Part shown: piece by piece, positions 12,450 to 23,999 of the stretch
How the letters are laid out: every line of letters starts with the position of its first letter
Position numbering within the stretch: position 1 is the stretch's first letter
Assembly (NCBI GenBank): GCA_028023455.1
Contig: JAQFVV010006231.1
Coordinates: forward strand, 7,084,036-7,148,035
Length of the DNA stretch: 64,000 bases
Source of the DNA: Epiperipatus broadwayi
Taxonomy: Eukaryota > Onychophora > Udeonychophora > Euonychophora > Peripatidae
Reading direction: 5' to 3'
Program-made: the position numbers and the translations under genes
The notes under the pieces: model-generated
Databases searched by the model: none
What the model saw: the letters and a program-made list of their open reading frames with translations, nothing else
Told to the model about the DNA's origin: nothing

Positions 12450-13445
12450 GTGCACATTTGTAACTAAAACAACCTTTAAATAGTACATTGTATGGCAAAA
12501 TTCCATCCCTTATAGCTAATTAATGTAGAAAGCATACCTTACCAACTGCTACATAGATAAAAGTTTTAATTGTTTTCGATTTTTGTTTTACTTTCCAGAT
12601 AAAAATAGTTACACATTCATTTATTGCCATTTGTTTTGACTCATTTATGGTTATCTATTTTGATTATGAAGCCTAAAAAAAAAAACTCTGTCTATTGATA
12701 CTTGGAAAAATAATTGAAGCTTTTCCTGGATGAGAATTGAATTTCCAAATATACAGCCATAACAAATTGGTCTAAATACTATGCTACAAGCCTTTTTTTT
12801 ATATATATTTATGTCATTTCATGATATGCATACTATAAATATTAAAAACTTTCAGTATTACTTTGACAAACCAAAGCATAATAATGAGGTATATAATTTA
12901 TATAGAAGCCAGATCTAGATTTTAAAAAAAATAATGCCAAATAATATAAAAATAAACATATATTACAATAAATGGCTGTTATAACAATAACATAATGTTC
13001 ATTTTAAAAGTGGTAGAGAAGTTAGTTGATGTTTAAATATTATACAATTACTTTATTATTCCTGGAAATCTCACAGTTTCCCACCTTCCAGATCTGACAT
13101 TTTGACTTCTGAGATGTATGTCCACTTTTTTTTTTTTTTTACTTTCTTGAGGTTATTAATCTTTGCATTTTTTGAAATTTCTTTCTACTGTTCTAAAGTA
13201 GGTAGTTTTAGAAAATGAGAAAACATTGTAATTTTTTAGTTCATTAATCTGTTTTTCTACTGTTTTATATGAATCATTTACTTTCAGTAATATGGAGGAA
13301 TTAACTTTTTGCTAGATCGGTTTTACTATTTTGTGCAGAAATCTCAGGCATTAGATCCAATATTCTTTATTTTATGCCAATCATTAAATTTAGCTTTAAG
13401 TCTACTTCCATCTAGATATAACCTCAATTTGAATTTCAACTAATT
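12450..13445. other. AT-rich intergenic sequence, nothing recognised
   Basis: No supported gene or element boundary. Confidence 0.5.
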
Positions 13446-13446
13446 T

Positions 13447-13540
13447 TTTTTGTGTCATAGCATCGGCCGGGACACGAACCCGCACGGGTAACTGCCTGCA
13501 AGTGCAAGGCAGTCACGCTGACCTCTCGACCACCAATGCA
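13447..13540 (-). repeat. tRNA-derived SINE, copy 1
   Basis: On the minus strand it starts GCATTGGTGGTCGAGAGGTC (box A region). It has an arm ACTGCCT...AGGCAGT, then GCGGGTTCGTGTCCCG (box B) and ends CCGATGCTATGACAC with an A-rich tail. The ends GCATTGG and CCGATGC form a complete 7-pair acceptor stem with one G-T pair. Confidence 0.9.
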
Positions 13541-13681
13541 AGAATGGAATTTATTTCATCATCTGCCTTAAAATTACATAACAAACTTTAATGTTCCCCT
13601 ACATTGTTAAAATCTATATTATGAGACTATTCATATTTTTATCTTCTTTTTTTCAATTAATGAAGCAACATTGAAACTTTT

Positions 13682-13783
13682 TTTTTCTTATCATGTGTCA
13701 TAGCATCAGCCGGGAAGCGAACCCGCTAACCCGGGACAACTGCTTGTAAAGCAGCTGCCGCTGACCTCTTGACCACCAATGCC
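13682..13783 (-). repeat. tRNA-derived SINE, copy 2, with 16-bp target-site duplication
   Basis: Same family as copy 1: GCATTGGTGGTCAAGAGGTC, CTTTACAAGCAG-like anticodon arm, box B, then GATGCTATGACACATGATAA and an A tail. It is flanked by a perfect direct repeat CAACATTGAAACTTTT at 13666-13681 and 13787-13802, the signature of LINE-mediated insertion. Confidence 0.95.
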
Positions 13784-13859
13784 TGACAACATTGAAACTT
13801 TTGACATCTAATTCCTACTGTTTCATAAATCACAGCAGTTACTCCTTAAAACTTAAATC

Positions 13860-14130
13860 TTTTTAAGATTATTTTTTAATAAGTAACGAATGAGATATTT
13901 AATACTTGCACTTAGAATGCACTCAGAGAGTAAATACTGATAATGTTAGCAATTTACAATATAAATGAACAAAAAATAATTTTAGAAGTGCAAGAATAAA
14001 AGAGTTAATTTTGTTAACAAAATAAACCTTTGCTTAGTTAACGTTTAACCAGCTTATCTACAATTAACAAAATTAACAATACTGAATAAACTTTTACTTA
14101 GCTAACGTTCTAAACGTTTAAGCAAACTAG
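13860..14130. repeat. Imperfect short repeat of an AACGTT-containing motif
   Basis: TTTGCTTAGTTAACGTTTAA near 14030 and TTTTACTTAGCTAACGTTCT near 14090 look like diverged tandem copies with a preceding AATAAAC. No gene seen. Confidence 0.4.
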
Positions 14131-14859
14131 TTGCAAATAGGATAAGGTAATATGAGAATAACTTGAATAATTGCAAAGTAAGAGGTGCACTAAAAAAAAA
14201 GTCGCAAATTTTGAAATTGATTTTAAAATATTTTTTTAAATGAAAATTTAAAAAATAAACACATCATCATATAATTTGCCTCTTAAAACAAATTCGCTGA
14301 TTCAAGATAATCAATAATTTCAATGTATTTTGAATTACAATATAGTTTTAATTTAAATTTTATTATTTTATCAATCACTTCTGCCATCTACTGGCGATTA
14401 AAAAAACTTTTTATTTACTTTTTCTACAGCTAAGTTCTAAATGAAACCTTTCAAATAAGAATAGTTATTTTCTAATACCGAGATGCAGTACAAGAATAAA
14501 TTGGGTTACAAGACTGAAAAGCAATGATAAACAACTACCGATGATGATCAAAAATTATCACTTGGACATAATACTTGAATTATTTAATTATTCTACAAGT
14601 TTGCCGTAGAGAACTCAATTTATATATATATAAGAAATATACATTTAAAATTATAATAAATTATTCAAGTCCTCAATGTATATTTTTTTATTTATTAATA
14701 ATCACTCATAAGTGAATACGGCAATTTTAATTCCAGAAAAAGAAATAAAGAAAGAGAACAAAAAAAACAAAAGATGAATTATGCAATTACTAAATAAATC
14801 TATGTGTATTAGAAATTTATCTTTCTTATTGCATTGCCAAATCCATATAATATTAATAT

Positions 14860-15054
14860 CTATATTCTTTATTACTTTATACAATGCTTTTTTACAATCC
14901 ATTATTGACAGTTTTGATTACCTCAGCAATCTTCTTCACAACTTCTACTGATTTGGAAATATAAGTAAAAGTTCTAAAGAAGATTGTTGGGGCAACCGAA
15001 ACTATCAATAATGGATTGTAAAAAAAGCATTGTATAAACTAATAAAGAATATAG
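14860..15054. repeat. Foldback MITE family FB-4, copy 1
   Basis: CTATATTCTTTATTA at the left pairs with TAATAAAGAATATAG at the right. The arms continue with ACAATGCTTTTTTACAATCC and ATTATTGA, mirrored by TCAATAATGGATTGTAAAAA and AAGCATTGT. Near the centre, CAATCTTCTTCA is mirrored by GAAGATTG. Total about 195 bp. Confidence 0.88.
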
Positions 15055-15593
15055 TTGTTTTTAATATTATATTTTAATCTATTTGTGAAACATAATTGCC
15101 TTCAAATATAGTTCATATTAATTTTTTTAATGATGACTTTAAACTTTTTTTTAAGTAAAAAAAAAAAAATTTTTTAAATAAAAAACATTTCAACATTTTA
15201 CCTAAATTCACTCAATTCTTGATTATATTCTTCTATAAACTTGGGTCAGGTTCACAATTTTTTTTATAGAAATTCTGTTATTATTGTTCACTTCATATGC
15301 CTAATCTAATGATGATATATCTTTATAATAGTAGATTTAATCATTACTATGTCCAGTAGACTAAAAAACATGTTTATTGGTGTTATGATATTGTCAGTGT
15401 ATTATGGAGCATCCTTGAATGAAATCTTTCCTTCACTTTTATATCATAGCAACAGATAATAACATAACATTCTCTATGCAATAGATTTGCTAACAGTTCA
15501 AGTAGTTATATCACTATGATGAAAAATATTTTATTAATTTATAAAATTTAGCTGTGGTAATTTGGAATTTGTTCTTATCAAGCTTTTTTTTTT

Positions 15594-15686
15594 CTCATGT
15601 GTCATAGCATTGGCTGAGAAGTGACCCTGCCAATCTGGGACAACTGCTTGTAAGGCAGCTGTGCTGACCTCTCGACCACCAATGCT
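15594..15686 (-). repeat. tRNA-derived SINE, copy 3
   Basis: Minus-strand GCATTGGTGGTCGAGAGGTC, GCTGCCTTACAAGCAG arm, degraded box B, then CCAATGCTATGACACATGAG and an A tail. More diverged than copy 2; the target duplication is not clear. Confidence 0.88.
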
Positions 15687-15921
15687 TGACTTAGTTTAAC
15701 TATCCAATTCATAATAATTGCTGAAGTCTTTTTTATACATTTTATTTTTTATAAATTTAAATAAAAGAAGTATTTTATGACCAGTTTTATGGAATCTCAT
15801 ATTCCCAAAAAAATAATAATAATTTTGAAGCTAATGTATCACTGTATTTTAAATTTTTTCAGATATCTCATCAGGACTTACCTGTATTCTTTTTAATGTG
15901 AACATTACCAAAAAATGTCTT

Positions 15922-16028
15922 GCATTGGTGGTCAAGAGGTCAGCGCGACTGCTTTGCACTTGCAGGCAGTTGCCCGGGTTGCGGGTTCACGTCCCGCCCG
16001 ATGCTATGACACTTTAAAAAAAAAAACT
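15922..16028 (+). repeat. tRNA-derived SINE, copy 4
   Basis: Plus-strand GCATTGGTGGTCAAGAGGTC, GACTGCTTTGCACTTGCAG arm, GCGGGTTCACGTCCCGC (box B with T stem), CCGATGCTATGACAC, then an A-rich tail. Acceptor stem GCATTGG/CCGATGC is intact. Confidence 0.92.
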
Positions 16029-16085
16029 TTATTAAGCTGAGTATTTCTATATATACATCAAAATATATCATAAGAATAACATCAC

Positions 16086-16325
16086 ATGATCACCATTTCT
16101 TATGCTTGCCCATAACTGTTATTAAAACAGGCTAAACTCTCCATACAGTAGTGCTATTCAGTGCAAGCCAAAGTAATCAATGAATGCCAGAAGGCTTGTG
16201 CATAAAATCCCTATAGTAGGCACCAGATAGGAATTTTATGAACAAGCCTTCTAATCCATTGATTACTTTGGCTTGCACTGAGTGGCACTACTGTATGGAG
16301 AGTTTTGCCTGTTTTAATATCATGA
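16086..16325. repeat. Foldback element family FB-1, near-palindromic copy
   Basis: AAACTCTCCATACAGTAGTG...CAGTGCAAGCCAAAGTAATC on the left is mirrored by GATTACTTTGGCTTGCACTG...CACTACTGTATGGAGAGTTT on the right, with AGAAGGCTTGTGCATAAAAT against ATTTTATGAACAAGCCTTCT inside. The outer end carries CATGATCACCATTTCTTATG, found in other copies. Confidence 0.92.
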
Positions 16326-16329
16326 GAAT

Positions 16330-17550
16330 AGACACAATATTACAAGCAGCTGTCTATATTCTTTTATTATTGTTCAAAAATTGATCAAAATATTATGTCT
16401 ATTTAAAATACCTTCCTCAAGAGTAACATTCACTAATATAATAGGATTTTAATATTTTCAATATATCAAATAACATTTAAAGTAATAAGTGAATGATTCT
16501 ATGTTCTTCACAATTTTAATCCACCCATTATTTTTTAAGTCTTTTGTCAATCATTCAATTTCTGCCTTTAAATTTTTATGCTGTTTATAAGATTTATGTT
16601 TCTGTTTAATCATATCACTAATAATATAACTGTAGATATTTTCAAACTCCAGTTTAAAATTGACTCAGTAACATTCTCAAGGCAGAATCAACAAGTACTC
16701 ACATTTAATTACTTTATGAAAGATTTAAAACACACACCCCATATGAAATATTATAAATTTAATATATTTTAAATTATTCATCTCCAATAATACTATTTAT
16801 TAATAATGGTCTCAAAATTATTATTGTAATAAAAGATGCAGATAAAAGTTATTGCTTTTATTTGCTTAACAATTTAGATGTGATTATGCAAGATGTAAAA
16901 TGTTAATAATACTAAGCATTATAAGAAGGTTTAGAATTTATAAATATTGATAGAAAAACAAGCAGAATTTTTTGTTAGTAAATCCAAAAGCAAATTTATT
17001 CACATCAATAGAACAGGGGAAATGTGAATGGTGCAGTCCACTAGGATCCACACTTATCAAGGTCCCATGCCTGCATAATCTATGCTTTCTGTGAAAATCA
17101 AAAATAGAATGTTTTATTACTTGTTAAACATAATTTTATTTTTTCAATTTTTTTTTGCCAAAATTCTGTAATTCGCAGGTCCTAAAATGTCAAAGAAATG
17201 CAATTTGTAGAAGCACAGGTTGTATGGTAATAGAGATTTTTCAACTACATATAATGAATAAGCATAAACATTTCACAATGTTCTGGTCATGTTAATGTGA
17301 AATTAGCATAGGTCAAGAATGATTCTCTTTGTAAACAATTTTATCTAGTGAATCAAAATTTTGAAAAAAAAAAAGAAATTATGACGAATAAAACATTCAA
17401 GGAAATAAAATATAATTGCACAAAGCTGGATTTATGCATTATAAATATTAATTTGTGCAATTTTATTTTGAGTAAACAAAATAAAATACACATAATGCAA
17501 AAAATTACACTTTATTTACTTGAAGGTTTATTATTATTATTATTATTTTA
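16330..17550. other. AT-rich intergenic sequence, nothing recognised
   Basis: Frames at 16578-16772 and 17348-17551 are low-complexity and show no domain. No RNA gene or element end seen. Confidence 0.5.
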
Positions 17551-17554
17551 ATAC

Positions 17555-17870
17555 ATAGGGTATATGAGCACAGACTTTCATATGACTCACCACTCTCCAC
17601 TCTATCTCAGAACACTGATACGTTTGAACACATACATGTCAAAAAGATAAATAATCACTAATATACGTACAGTATTTCATGCTAAACCAGCAATCATCAG
17701 TTGGTCCAGATTACCATCTCTACACATATATGCTATAAGTGCTCAGATATATATTAAGATAGCCAATCTTCATACTTTAATGGACAGGCCTCAATCTACT
17801 CCACACTCCAACTTCAACCATCCATCCAATTGAAAATCATTATTTTAGTGAATTCTCATTCAAAATAAAT
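17555..17870. repeat. FB-2 repeat family, single arm
   Basis: GGGTATATGAGCACAG, then CATGCTAAACCAGCAATCAT and CAGTTGGTCCAGAT, then TTAAGATAGCCAATCTTCAT and AATGGACAGGC. The same order occurs at 35280-35475 and, inverted, at 35985-36130, with a relative at 31900-32060. Confidence 0.75.
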
Positions 17871-17879
17871 AAAAATTTT

Positions 17880-19880
17880 AATGATGAGAATCATTCTTGA
17901 CTTAATTTATAATAATTATAAATCAATATATATATATCTGCAAATAAGGTAATTTAAAAAAAAAAATCTTTATCATGAATAAGACACCCCCCCCTTAAAA
18001 ATATGCTCTGGATCCAGCTTTTCCTTGGATTGGCTCTACATATCAACAGTGCATTTCTTAATAAAATTACAATCAGATGTCATACTATTAGCTGAAAAAA
18101 AATACCTGTGACATTTTGTATTAGTTATTTATTATTAAAACTTAGCATGATTCGTGTTTATTTCTAAAAAATGAACATCAGATTAACATAACAATATGTT
18201 TGGAATGTGATCTGTTTAACCTAGGTCTATACTGATCAATAACTGTCCAACTAGTGGATCCTAATAAATAATTATATAAATATAACTTATTTAATATTCT
18301 GATTTTTAATTATAACCTAATCTCCAAGATGCCATTATTTTAAGCGGCAAGGAATCCAAGATCCTGTTGAACAAGGGAAGAGGGGTTGTTTATACAAAGT
18401 ATTCAGTCTATGTGTAATGCAAAAATTCAATAACCACTGATTATTTAAATTCACTTACACAATATTATTATTCTAAAAACCCTTTGGGCCAAAGTTTACT
18501 GTTCAACATATGCATTAAAGTCTGACAAAAACAAATCAAGTATTTTATTCATATTTATCCAATAATACTGAACTAAACAATAATCAATATTTTCTCCTTA
18601 TCAATTTAGAATTGGATCATAAGTGCTAATAAAATAAGCATTTGTACGATTGTGCAAAACAATTTTTAATACCATTAGCTATTTGGAAATACATGTAGAT
18701 ATTTCAAACCTAGTAGATGTCAAAATATATATATATATATTTCCAGACATGCAATTTCCTTTCATTCATTGTACTACCCTACCAAATAAACATATAGCCA
18801 TATTAGACTTTATTATTCAGAAAGATGAATTTGTTCAAGAGCAAATATAAAGTTTGAAACTTGATAACTCTTTAACTGTAAATACTGACCTATGTTCAGC
18901 CTTTGAAGATTTTATATCAAGCAGGTGTTGCATATCGAATATACCTATACTGAAAAAAAAAAGAAATACTGATATTTATTATTACCATTGCCTCTTACTT
19001 TGATATTATTACCATTACTGATATTTCATTTAAATATAAACTTTTTTCTTGTTGATCCTTCCAATCTTAAAATATTTGGCTGTTATCTGGAATCCTCACA
19101 TTAAAGTAGACTAAATATAAACACTATCAGAGACATTACATATTTATACAAGATTATCTCCAAATTTACTTTTACCTCATATTTGCTTTCAAATATATCT
19201 TCCCTGTCACTCTCAATATTATACTAAGTCATACAGATCTTTAAATCTAATTCCTTGTCATTCAAATGCCTTTAAATTGTCTCTCATAATTCATACAATC
19301 AGCAACTATAATAAGGATTTTATAAATAACAATATTCTTTGTCTTGATTTAAAAGTTCAGTAAAGTCCTAAAACTAAAATATAGTTTGTAATCTCATTAC
19401 CCATATATATATATATATAAAATAACTGAAACACACAGGCTTATTATATACCTGTGTTTATATATGTAATATATAGGGTATATGAGCACAGTATATCAGC
19501 ATTATGAGATAGTGTGGAGACTCTGTGCTCATATATATATATATATATATTACACCTTAAACCACTAAACATCACATGATCACATGATGGAGAGTTTTGC
19601 CTTGTTATATTACGTCTTCTAAAATTTTATTCTTTTTTCCCTTTTCTCCATTTTTTTCAATTATAAGTTAATTTTATTACTATTTTAATGTGCATTCTGT
19701 AATTGCACTTTAAATAAAATTGAAATTACAATTAATTCAATAACTAAAAGAAGCAGCCATAAGCAAAATAATTTATAGAGGTAAAAAGCTACAAGCTTTT
19801 TTTAAAAACTATGGATCACAAGGTAATGGATTCACTCCTGATGTCTAACAAATTATCTTCTATGATTGATGTAGGATCAC
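17880..19880. other. AT-rich intergenic sequence with small inverted repeats
   Basis: Near 19470-19545 a short palindrome TATATGAGCACAG...CTGTGCTCATATA shares the FB-2 end. At 19570-19605 a fused CACATGATCACATGATGGAG with AGTTTTGCCTTG looks like a collapsed FB-1 copy. Nothing else supported. Confidence 0.5.
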
Positions 19881-19901
19881 TTGCTATATAGCATGCTTTT
19901 T

Positions 19902-20720
19902 TTACCTTAGGTTTGGTGTCATTTCAGAACAGACAACAATTGCAGTGATTGGATGAAAAATGTGGCCAGTGGTTCTTTCATGTTCGGTGAAGATTGAGTT
20001 ACCTTCTAGCTTAGTTATGGCCTTGTTATAAATGTATTTATGCTGTGCTATTCTGGTTGTGATGTTAGTCCTGTTTTCACCGTAATATGATGCTTGGCAA
20101 TTGTCCTGAGGGAGTGTTATAAAAACTTGAGGGGTTTTGAGAGGGGGGTTGGTTTGGTTTTTCTGTAATAAGATATTTGGAATTGTCCTGAGGGCATGTG
20201 ATCTTATAAACAACTTGAGGAATGAGTTCAGGTATGATTCTATCTTGGGTATTATTGATAAGTCTATTGGTATTGGGTGGTGAATGAAAAGTTACTTCAA
20301 AGCCATGGGAGAGTTTATTGATAAGATGGTTGACTATTGAATAGATGTAAGGGATGAGGATGCATGGTTTACTTTCTTTCATGTGATTGTGATTTATTTT
20401 ATAGAAGAATTTGTTAACTCTCCTATTGATAAAGGCTTGAGTGTAACCTGTTTTTACTAAATCTGCGAGGTACTGGTTGACATTGGTTTTTTTTTTATTT
20501 GCTTCATATTAACATAAGTTATGGTTCCTGAGGAGGAACGATGAAAGGGCTGCAAGTTTATATGAATAGGATGCATAAAAACTAGGGTGAGTTAAACCAC
20601 ATACTTCAATAGGTTTTATTATCATGTTATAGTCCAGGTTATCTGCCTCTCTGCTGACACATATGTTGAGGTATTTAACCTGGTGTGATTGGTTTTCCCG
20701 TGTTGCAGTGAAAGTGAGTT
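19902..20720 (-). pseudogene. Penelope-like element fragment (RT thumb plus GIY-YIG domain)
   Basis: Minus-strand frames read: NQSHQVKYLNICVSREADNL; then PSFYASYSYKLAAL; then YLADLVKTGYTQAFINRRVN; then VVYKITC (the GIY part); then CQASYYGENRTNITTRIAQH followed by FTEHERTTGHIF. This is the thumb and linker of a Penelope-type reverse transcriptase followed by a GIY-YIG endonuclease domain. The domain is split over two overlapping frames (19902-20213 and 20077-20382), so there is at least one frameshift. The catalytic palm is missing. Truncated and inactive. Confidence 0.82.
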
Positions 20721-21675
20721 TGATGATATTCTAGAGACGCAGCTCAGTTATAATGTTGTCTATCATTAATGTATTTTCTTGCAATATGAAAATTTGTAGC
20801 ACATATAGGGGATTATTTACAAATATTAGAATAATCACTATTCTTTTCACCTTCTGTTTTCTGAGATGTCACTTCATTTTCAATTCTATATCTTGGAAAC
20901 TTCAACCACTGTTTTTAAATAAATTTAACTGCTAAACAAATATACAGCTATTTGAAGCCTGGATTTATTACTAGCACTACTATGATTACATGACTTTCCT
21001 CATAAACTGGGATTTTTTTTCTTTCCCTACATATAATCCTTTTACAAAAATTATTTAATTTTCAAATATGTAACCAATATTTATTTATTTTATTATACAT
21101 GTAATTGTTTTGGGGCTGCAGAAAAATGTTTGCTGTTAACAGGTCTTAAAGGAATCAACCAGAGCAAATTCCTAATGGCCACTCCATATATTCTTGTCAC
21201 TGCAGCTGTTATTACTATATATTATTCATGCAATAAACATGCATAATGGGTTACTCACGAACATGCGTTAGCCAGAGTAATGAGTTTACTGCACTTTTAC
21301 TTTTGAGTCTAAGATCAAGAAGTACTTGCTTGATAATTTTTTTATGAAGACAGGATGAATGTGCACGTGAATGAACCTTTTAAATAGATATTTATAATCA
21401 TGATAGACAAATATAAATTATGGCCCTTATTGTAAAATTATCATCCAAGCCAGCAGATAGTGACCAAAGGGGGAGGGAGAGTGCTAAAAATGTTCAGATT
21501 GCAGATAGAACGCAACAAATAGCATTATCAATTCTAATATGTTAATACAGTTGTGAAATAAATTGCACGCAGGAAAAAATAATAATGAAGAATATGGTGT
21601 TAGGATAGAGAAAATTGGATTCACAATGTGAATACATTATAAAAGTAAAAGATTTTTGCATTTAAGGGAAGATGG
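20720..21675. other. Intergenic sequence, nothing recognised
   Basis: No supported gene. The 20753-20935 plus-strand frame overlaps the end of the Penelope-like fragment and has no domain. Confidence 0.45.
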
Positions 21676-21679
21676 TTTT

Positions 21680-21945
21680 CTAAGTTGAATAATTAATAAA
21701 GAATTTAATTTTTAAGAAAGAATTTTATCACGCCTTCAGTTTGAGAGGATTCTTATATATTGTATATAAATAATCAAAAGCTTGCTGAAAGTTTGCGTAA
21801 GATAAAAGTCATCAGATCTTCGCGGTTAAAAAACATACGATACTTTTGTGACCCATTTATGATAATATTATTAAGTGTTAAAATACTTTTTTACGGATAA
21901 AAGTGGGTCATTTTCTAAAAGTGTTAAAAATTCAATTGTTTGAAT
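21680..21945. repeat. Dispersed repeat R5, copy 1
   Basis: AATTTTTAAGAAAGAATTTT then ATCACGCCTTCAGTTTGAGA, AAAAGTCATCAGATC, GCGGTTAAAAAACATACGAT and GGGTCATTTTCTAAAAGTGT recur in the same order at 33170-33400. More CpG than the surroundings. Function and class unknown; possibly an LTR or DNA element piece. Confidence 0.7.
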
Positions 21946-22329
21946 TTCATTAAATTAACTTTTGAAGGCTAAAATAGAGAACGCGAATTGGCGATAGGTA
22001 AAAAGAATTACTTTTAAAAACCAAAAATTATAATTGTCATCAAAAATGGAAATTAATGAATCCATTATGCTGTTCTTTCATAAATAAAAATCGTAAACAA
22101 CAGCTGTATAACGATATACTGCTTATATATTAATAACAAGTTCACATAAAAAGCCTTTTCCGTACATGGTTTTGTGCCATACTGATTATTTATCATCTAT
22201 TTTAACGTTAACCAATTATTCCAGAAAGAACACCATTTAGTACAATAACTACAATAACAAAATAAAACAGCAGTAAAACATAATAAAACCTTCATATAGA
22301 AATCCAATATAACTTCAAAGAATTAACCC

Positions 22330-23200
22330 ATATAACATAATAATACACAGAATAGAGACAAAACTCTCCTTACAGTAATGCCATCCAGTGCAAGCCAGAT
22401 TAATCAATGGATGTAAGAAAGTTTGTGTATAAAATTCCTATCTAGTGCCTACTCTTCCAATATCCTCAGTCTATCACTGAGGAGCATTAGATTTGAGAGT
22501 ACTGACCTAGATCTTAAGATCTAATGCAATCCTTCAACAACTATCTTTTACTTTTTCAGTTAACTATAAAACTATGAATCCAAAATGAAAACACAATAAT
22601 GTTTTCAATTCAAGCTCATTCACTTGCATAGCCATATAGATCTGAATCCAGTTTAGCATTTATACATTTTAGTATCTATGGTTTTTTAATAACTATAGTC
22701 ACCATCATCTTATTGAACAGGGTTGGTATTAAACTATTAAACATCTCATGATCACCATTCCCTTTGCTTACACAAACTGTTAAAACAGATGAAAATTCCT
22801 TCATATAGTAGTGCTACTCAGTGGAAGTCAGAGTAATCAATGGATGCAAGAAGGTTTGTACCTAAAATTCTTATTTAGTGCCTACTCATCCAATACCCCA
22901 GACTAGTTTCTAGCTTGTGACTTTCATCAGTGATGAGCCTTGGATATGAGAGCACTCCATCTAGATCTTATGATCTAATGCAACTCTCTAGCGGCCACCT
23001 TTTAGTTGTTTAGTTAACGAGAAACTGGTCTGGTGATATTGGATGAGTATTCACTAGATAGGAATTTTATGCACAAACCTTCTTGCATCCATTGATTATT
23101 CTGGCATGCACTGGGGGGCAATATTGTATTGAGAGTTTTGCTTCCATTTTAACAGTTTAGGTAAATAGAGGAAATGGCGATCATATAATGTTCAGTAGTT
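22330..23200. repeat. Foldback element family FB-1, longest copy, nested
   Basis: Bounded by ACAAAACTCTCCTTACAGTA on the left and ATTGTATTGAGAGTTTTGCT with GATCATATAATGTT on the right. The interior has GATCTTAAGATCTAATGCAA twice in different orientation context. The arms of the surrounding element line up once this block is removed, indicating insertion into it. Confidence 0.75.
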
Positions 23201-23465
23201 CAATATACAAAATAAACAATATATACATTATGCAACTTTATATATACTATCTTATATAATTTTCCATTCATCTTTTATTGACCAATTGTTAACTATATGT
23301 ATTGAAGTTTTATAAATGTTTACACAATTATTTGTTATGCTTAATGTAATATGTTTCATATAGTTGTCTTCTTTTTGAATCTTTAATGTAATTTAAAGTT
23401 TTAATATTTTTTAGCATTTATTTTATGTCAATATGTTAAGTAATGAATGCATAAAACAGATAGAT

Positions 23466-23610
23466 GTCAAACGTTGTAATATGATTTATTATGGTCATAC
23501 AGGGAAACAGTTAAAGATAAGAGCCAAAGAACATAACAATGCGATTAAAAGGCAAGATGATAAATCTGTTTTATTCATTCATTACTTAACATATGGACAT
23601 AAAAAATAAA
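23466..23610 (+). pseudogene. GIY-YIG endonuclease domain remnant
   Basis: In-frame translation CNMIYYGHTGKQLKIRAKEH then NNAIKRQDDKSVLFIHYLTY and GHKK, ending in TAA. IYYG, the Arg in KIRAKEH and the trailing H...GH pattern match the second half of a GIY-YIG nuclease, as in Penelope-like elements. The first (GIY) strand is not convincing. No reverse transcriptase lies upstream; the coding part runs directly into the inverted arms. Probably a relic. Confidence 0.7.
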
Positions 23611-23999
23611 TAAAATAAAAAAATTAAACCTTTAAATTACATTAAGGTTCCAAAAAGAAGACAAATAAATGAAACATATTACATTTAGATAACAACTGGT
23701 CAATTAAAAATGAATGGAAAATTTATATAAGATAGTATTATAAAGTAGCATAATATATGTATTATTTATTCTTTGAAGTTATATTGGATTTCTATATAAA
23801 GGTTTTATTCTATTTTACTGATGTTTTTATTTTGTTATAATAGTTATTTTACTTTCATTATAAAACACTAGATAGTGTTCTATTTGCAATAATTGGTTAA
23901 CATTAAAATAGATGATGAACATTATGGCACTAAACCATGTGTCAAAAAAAGACTTTTATGTGCAATTATTAATAATATATATATATTATAACCATGCAT

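Larger units (their letters stand above)
22130..23985. mobile_element. Large interrupted inverted repeat around a GIY-YIG core
   Basis: Arm A at 22130-22335 (CCAATTATTCCAGAAAGAAC region, ATAGAAATCCAATATAACTT) is the reverse complement, with divergence, of 23760-23980. Arm B at 23205-23460 mirrors 23565-23755 (TTACTTAACATATGGACATA against TATGTCAATATGTTAAGTAA). The left side is split by an FB-1 element of about 870 bp. Between the arms lies a short GIY-YIG coding core. It reads as a Penelope-related or foldback element with a nested insertion. Confidence 0.7.

Noticed and set aside
13447-13540. Genuine tRNA gene
   Set aside because: It has the acceptor stem and boxes but belongs to a dispersed family with a common TATGACAC tail and A-rich end, so it is a SINE.
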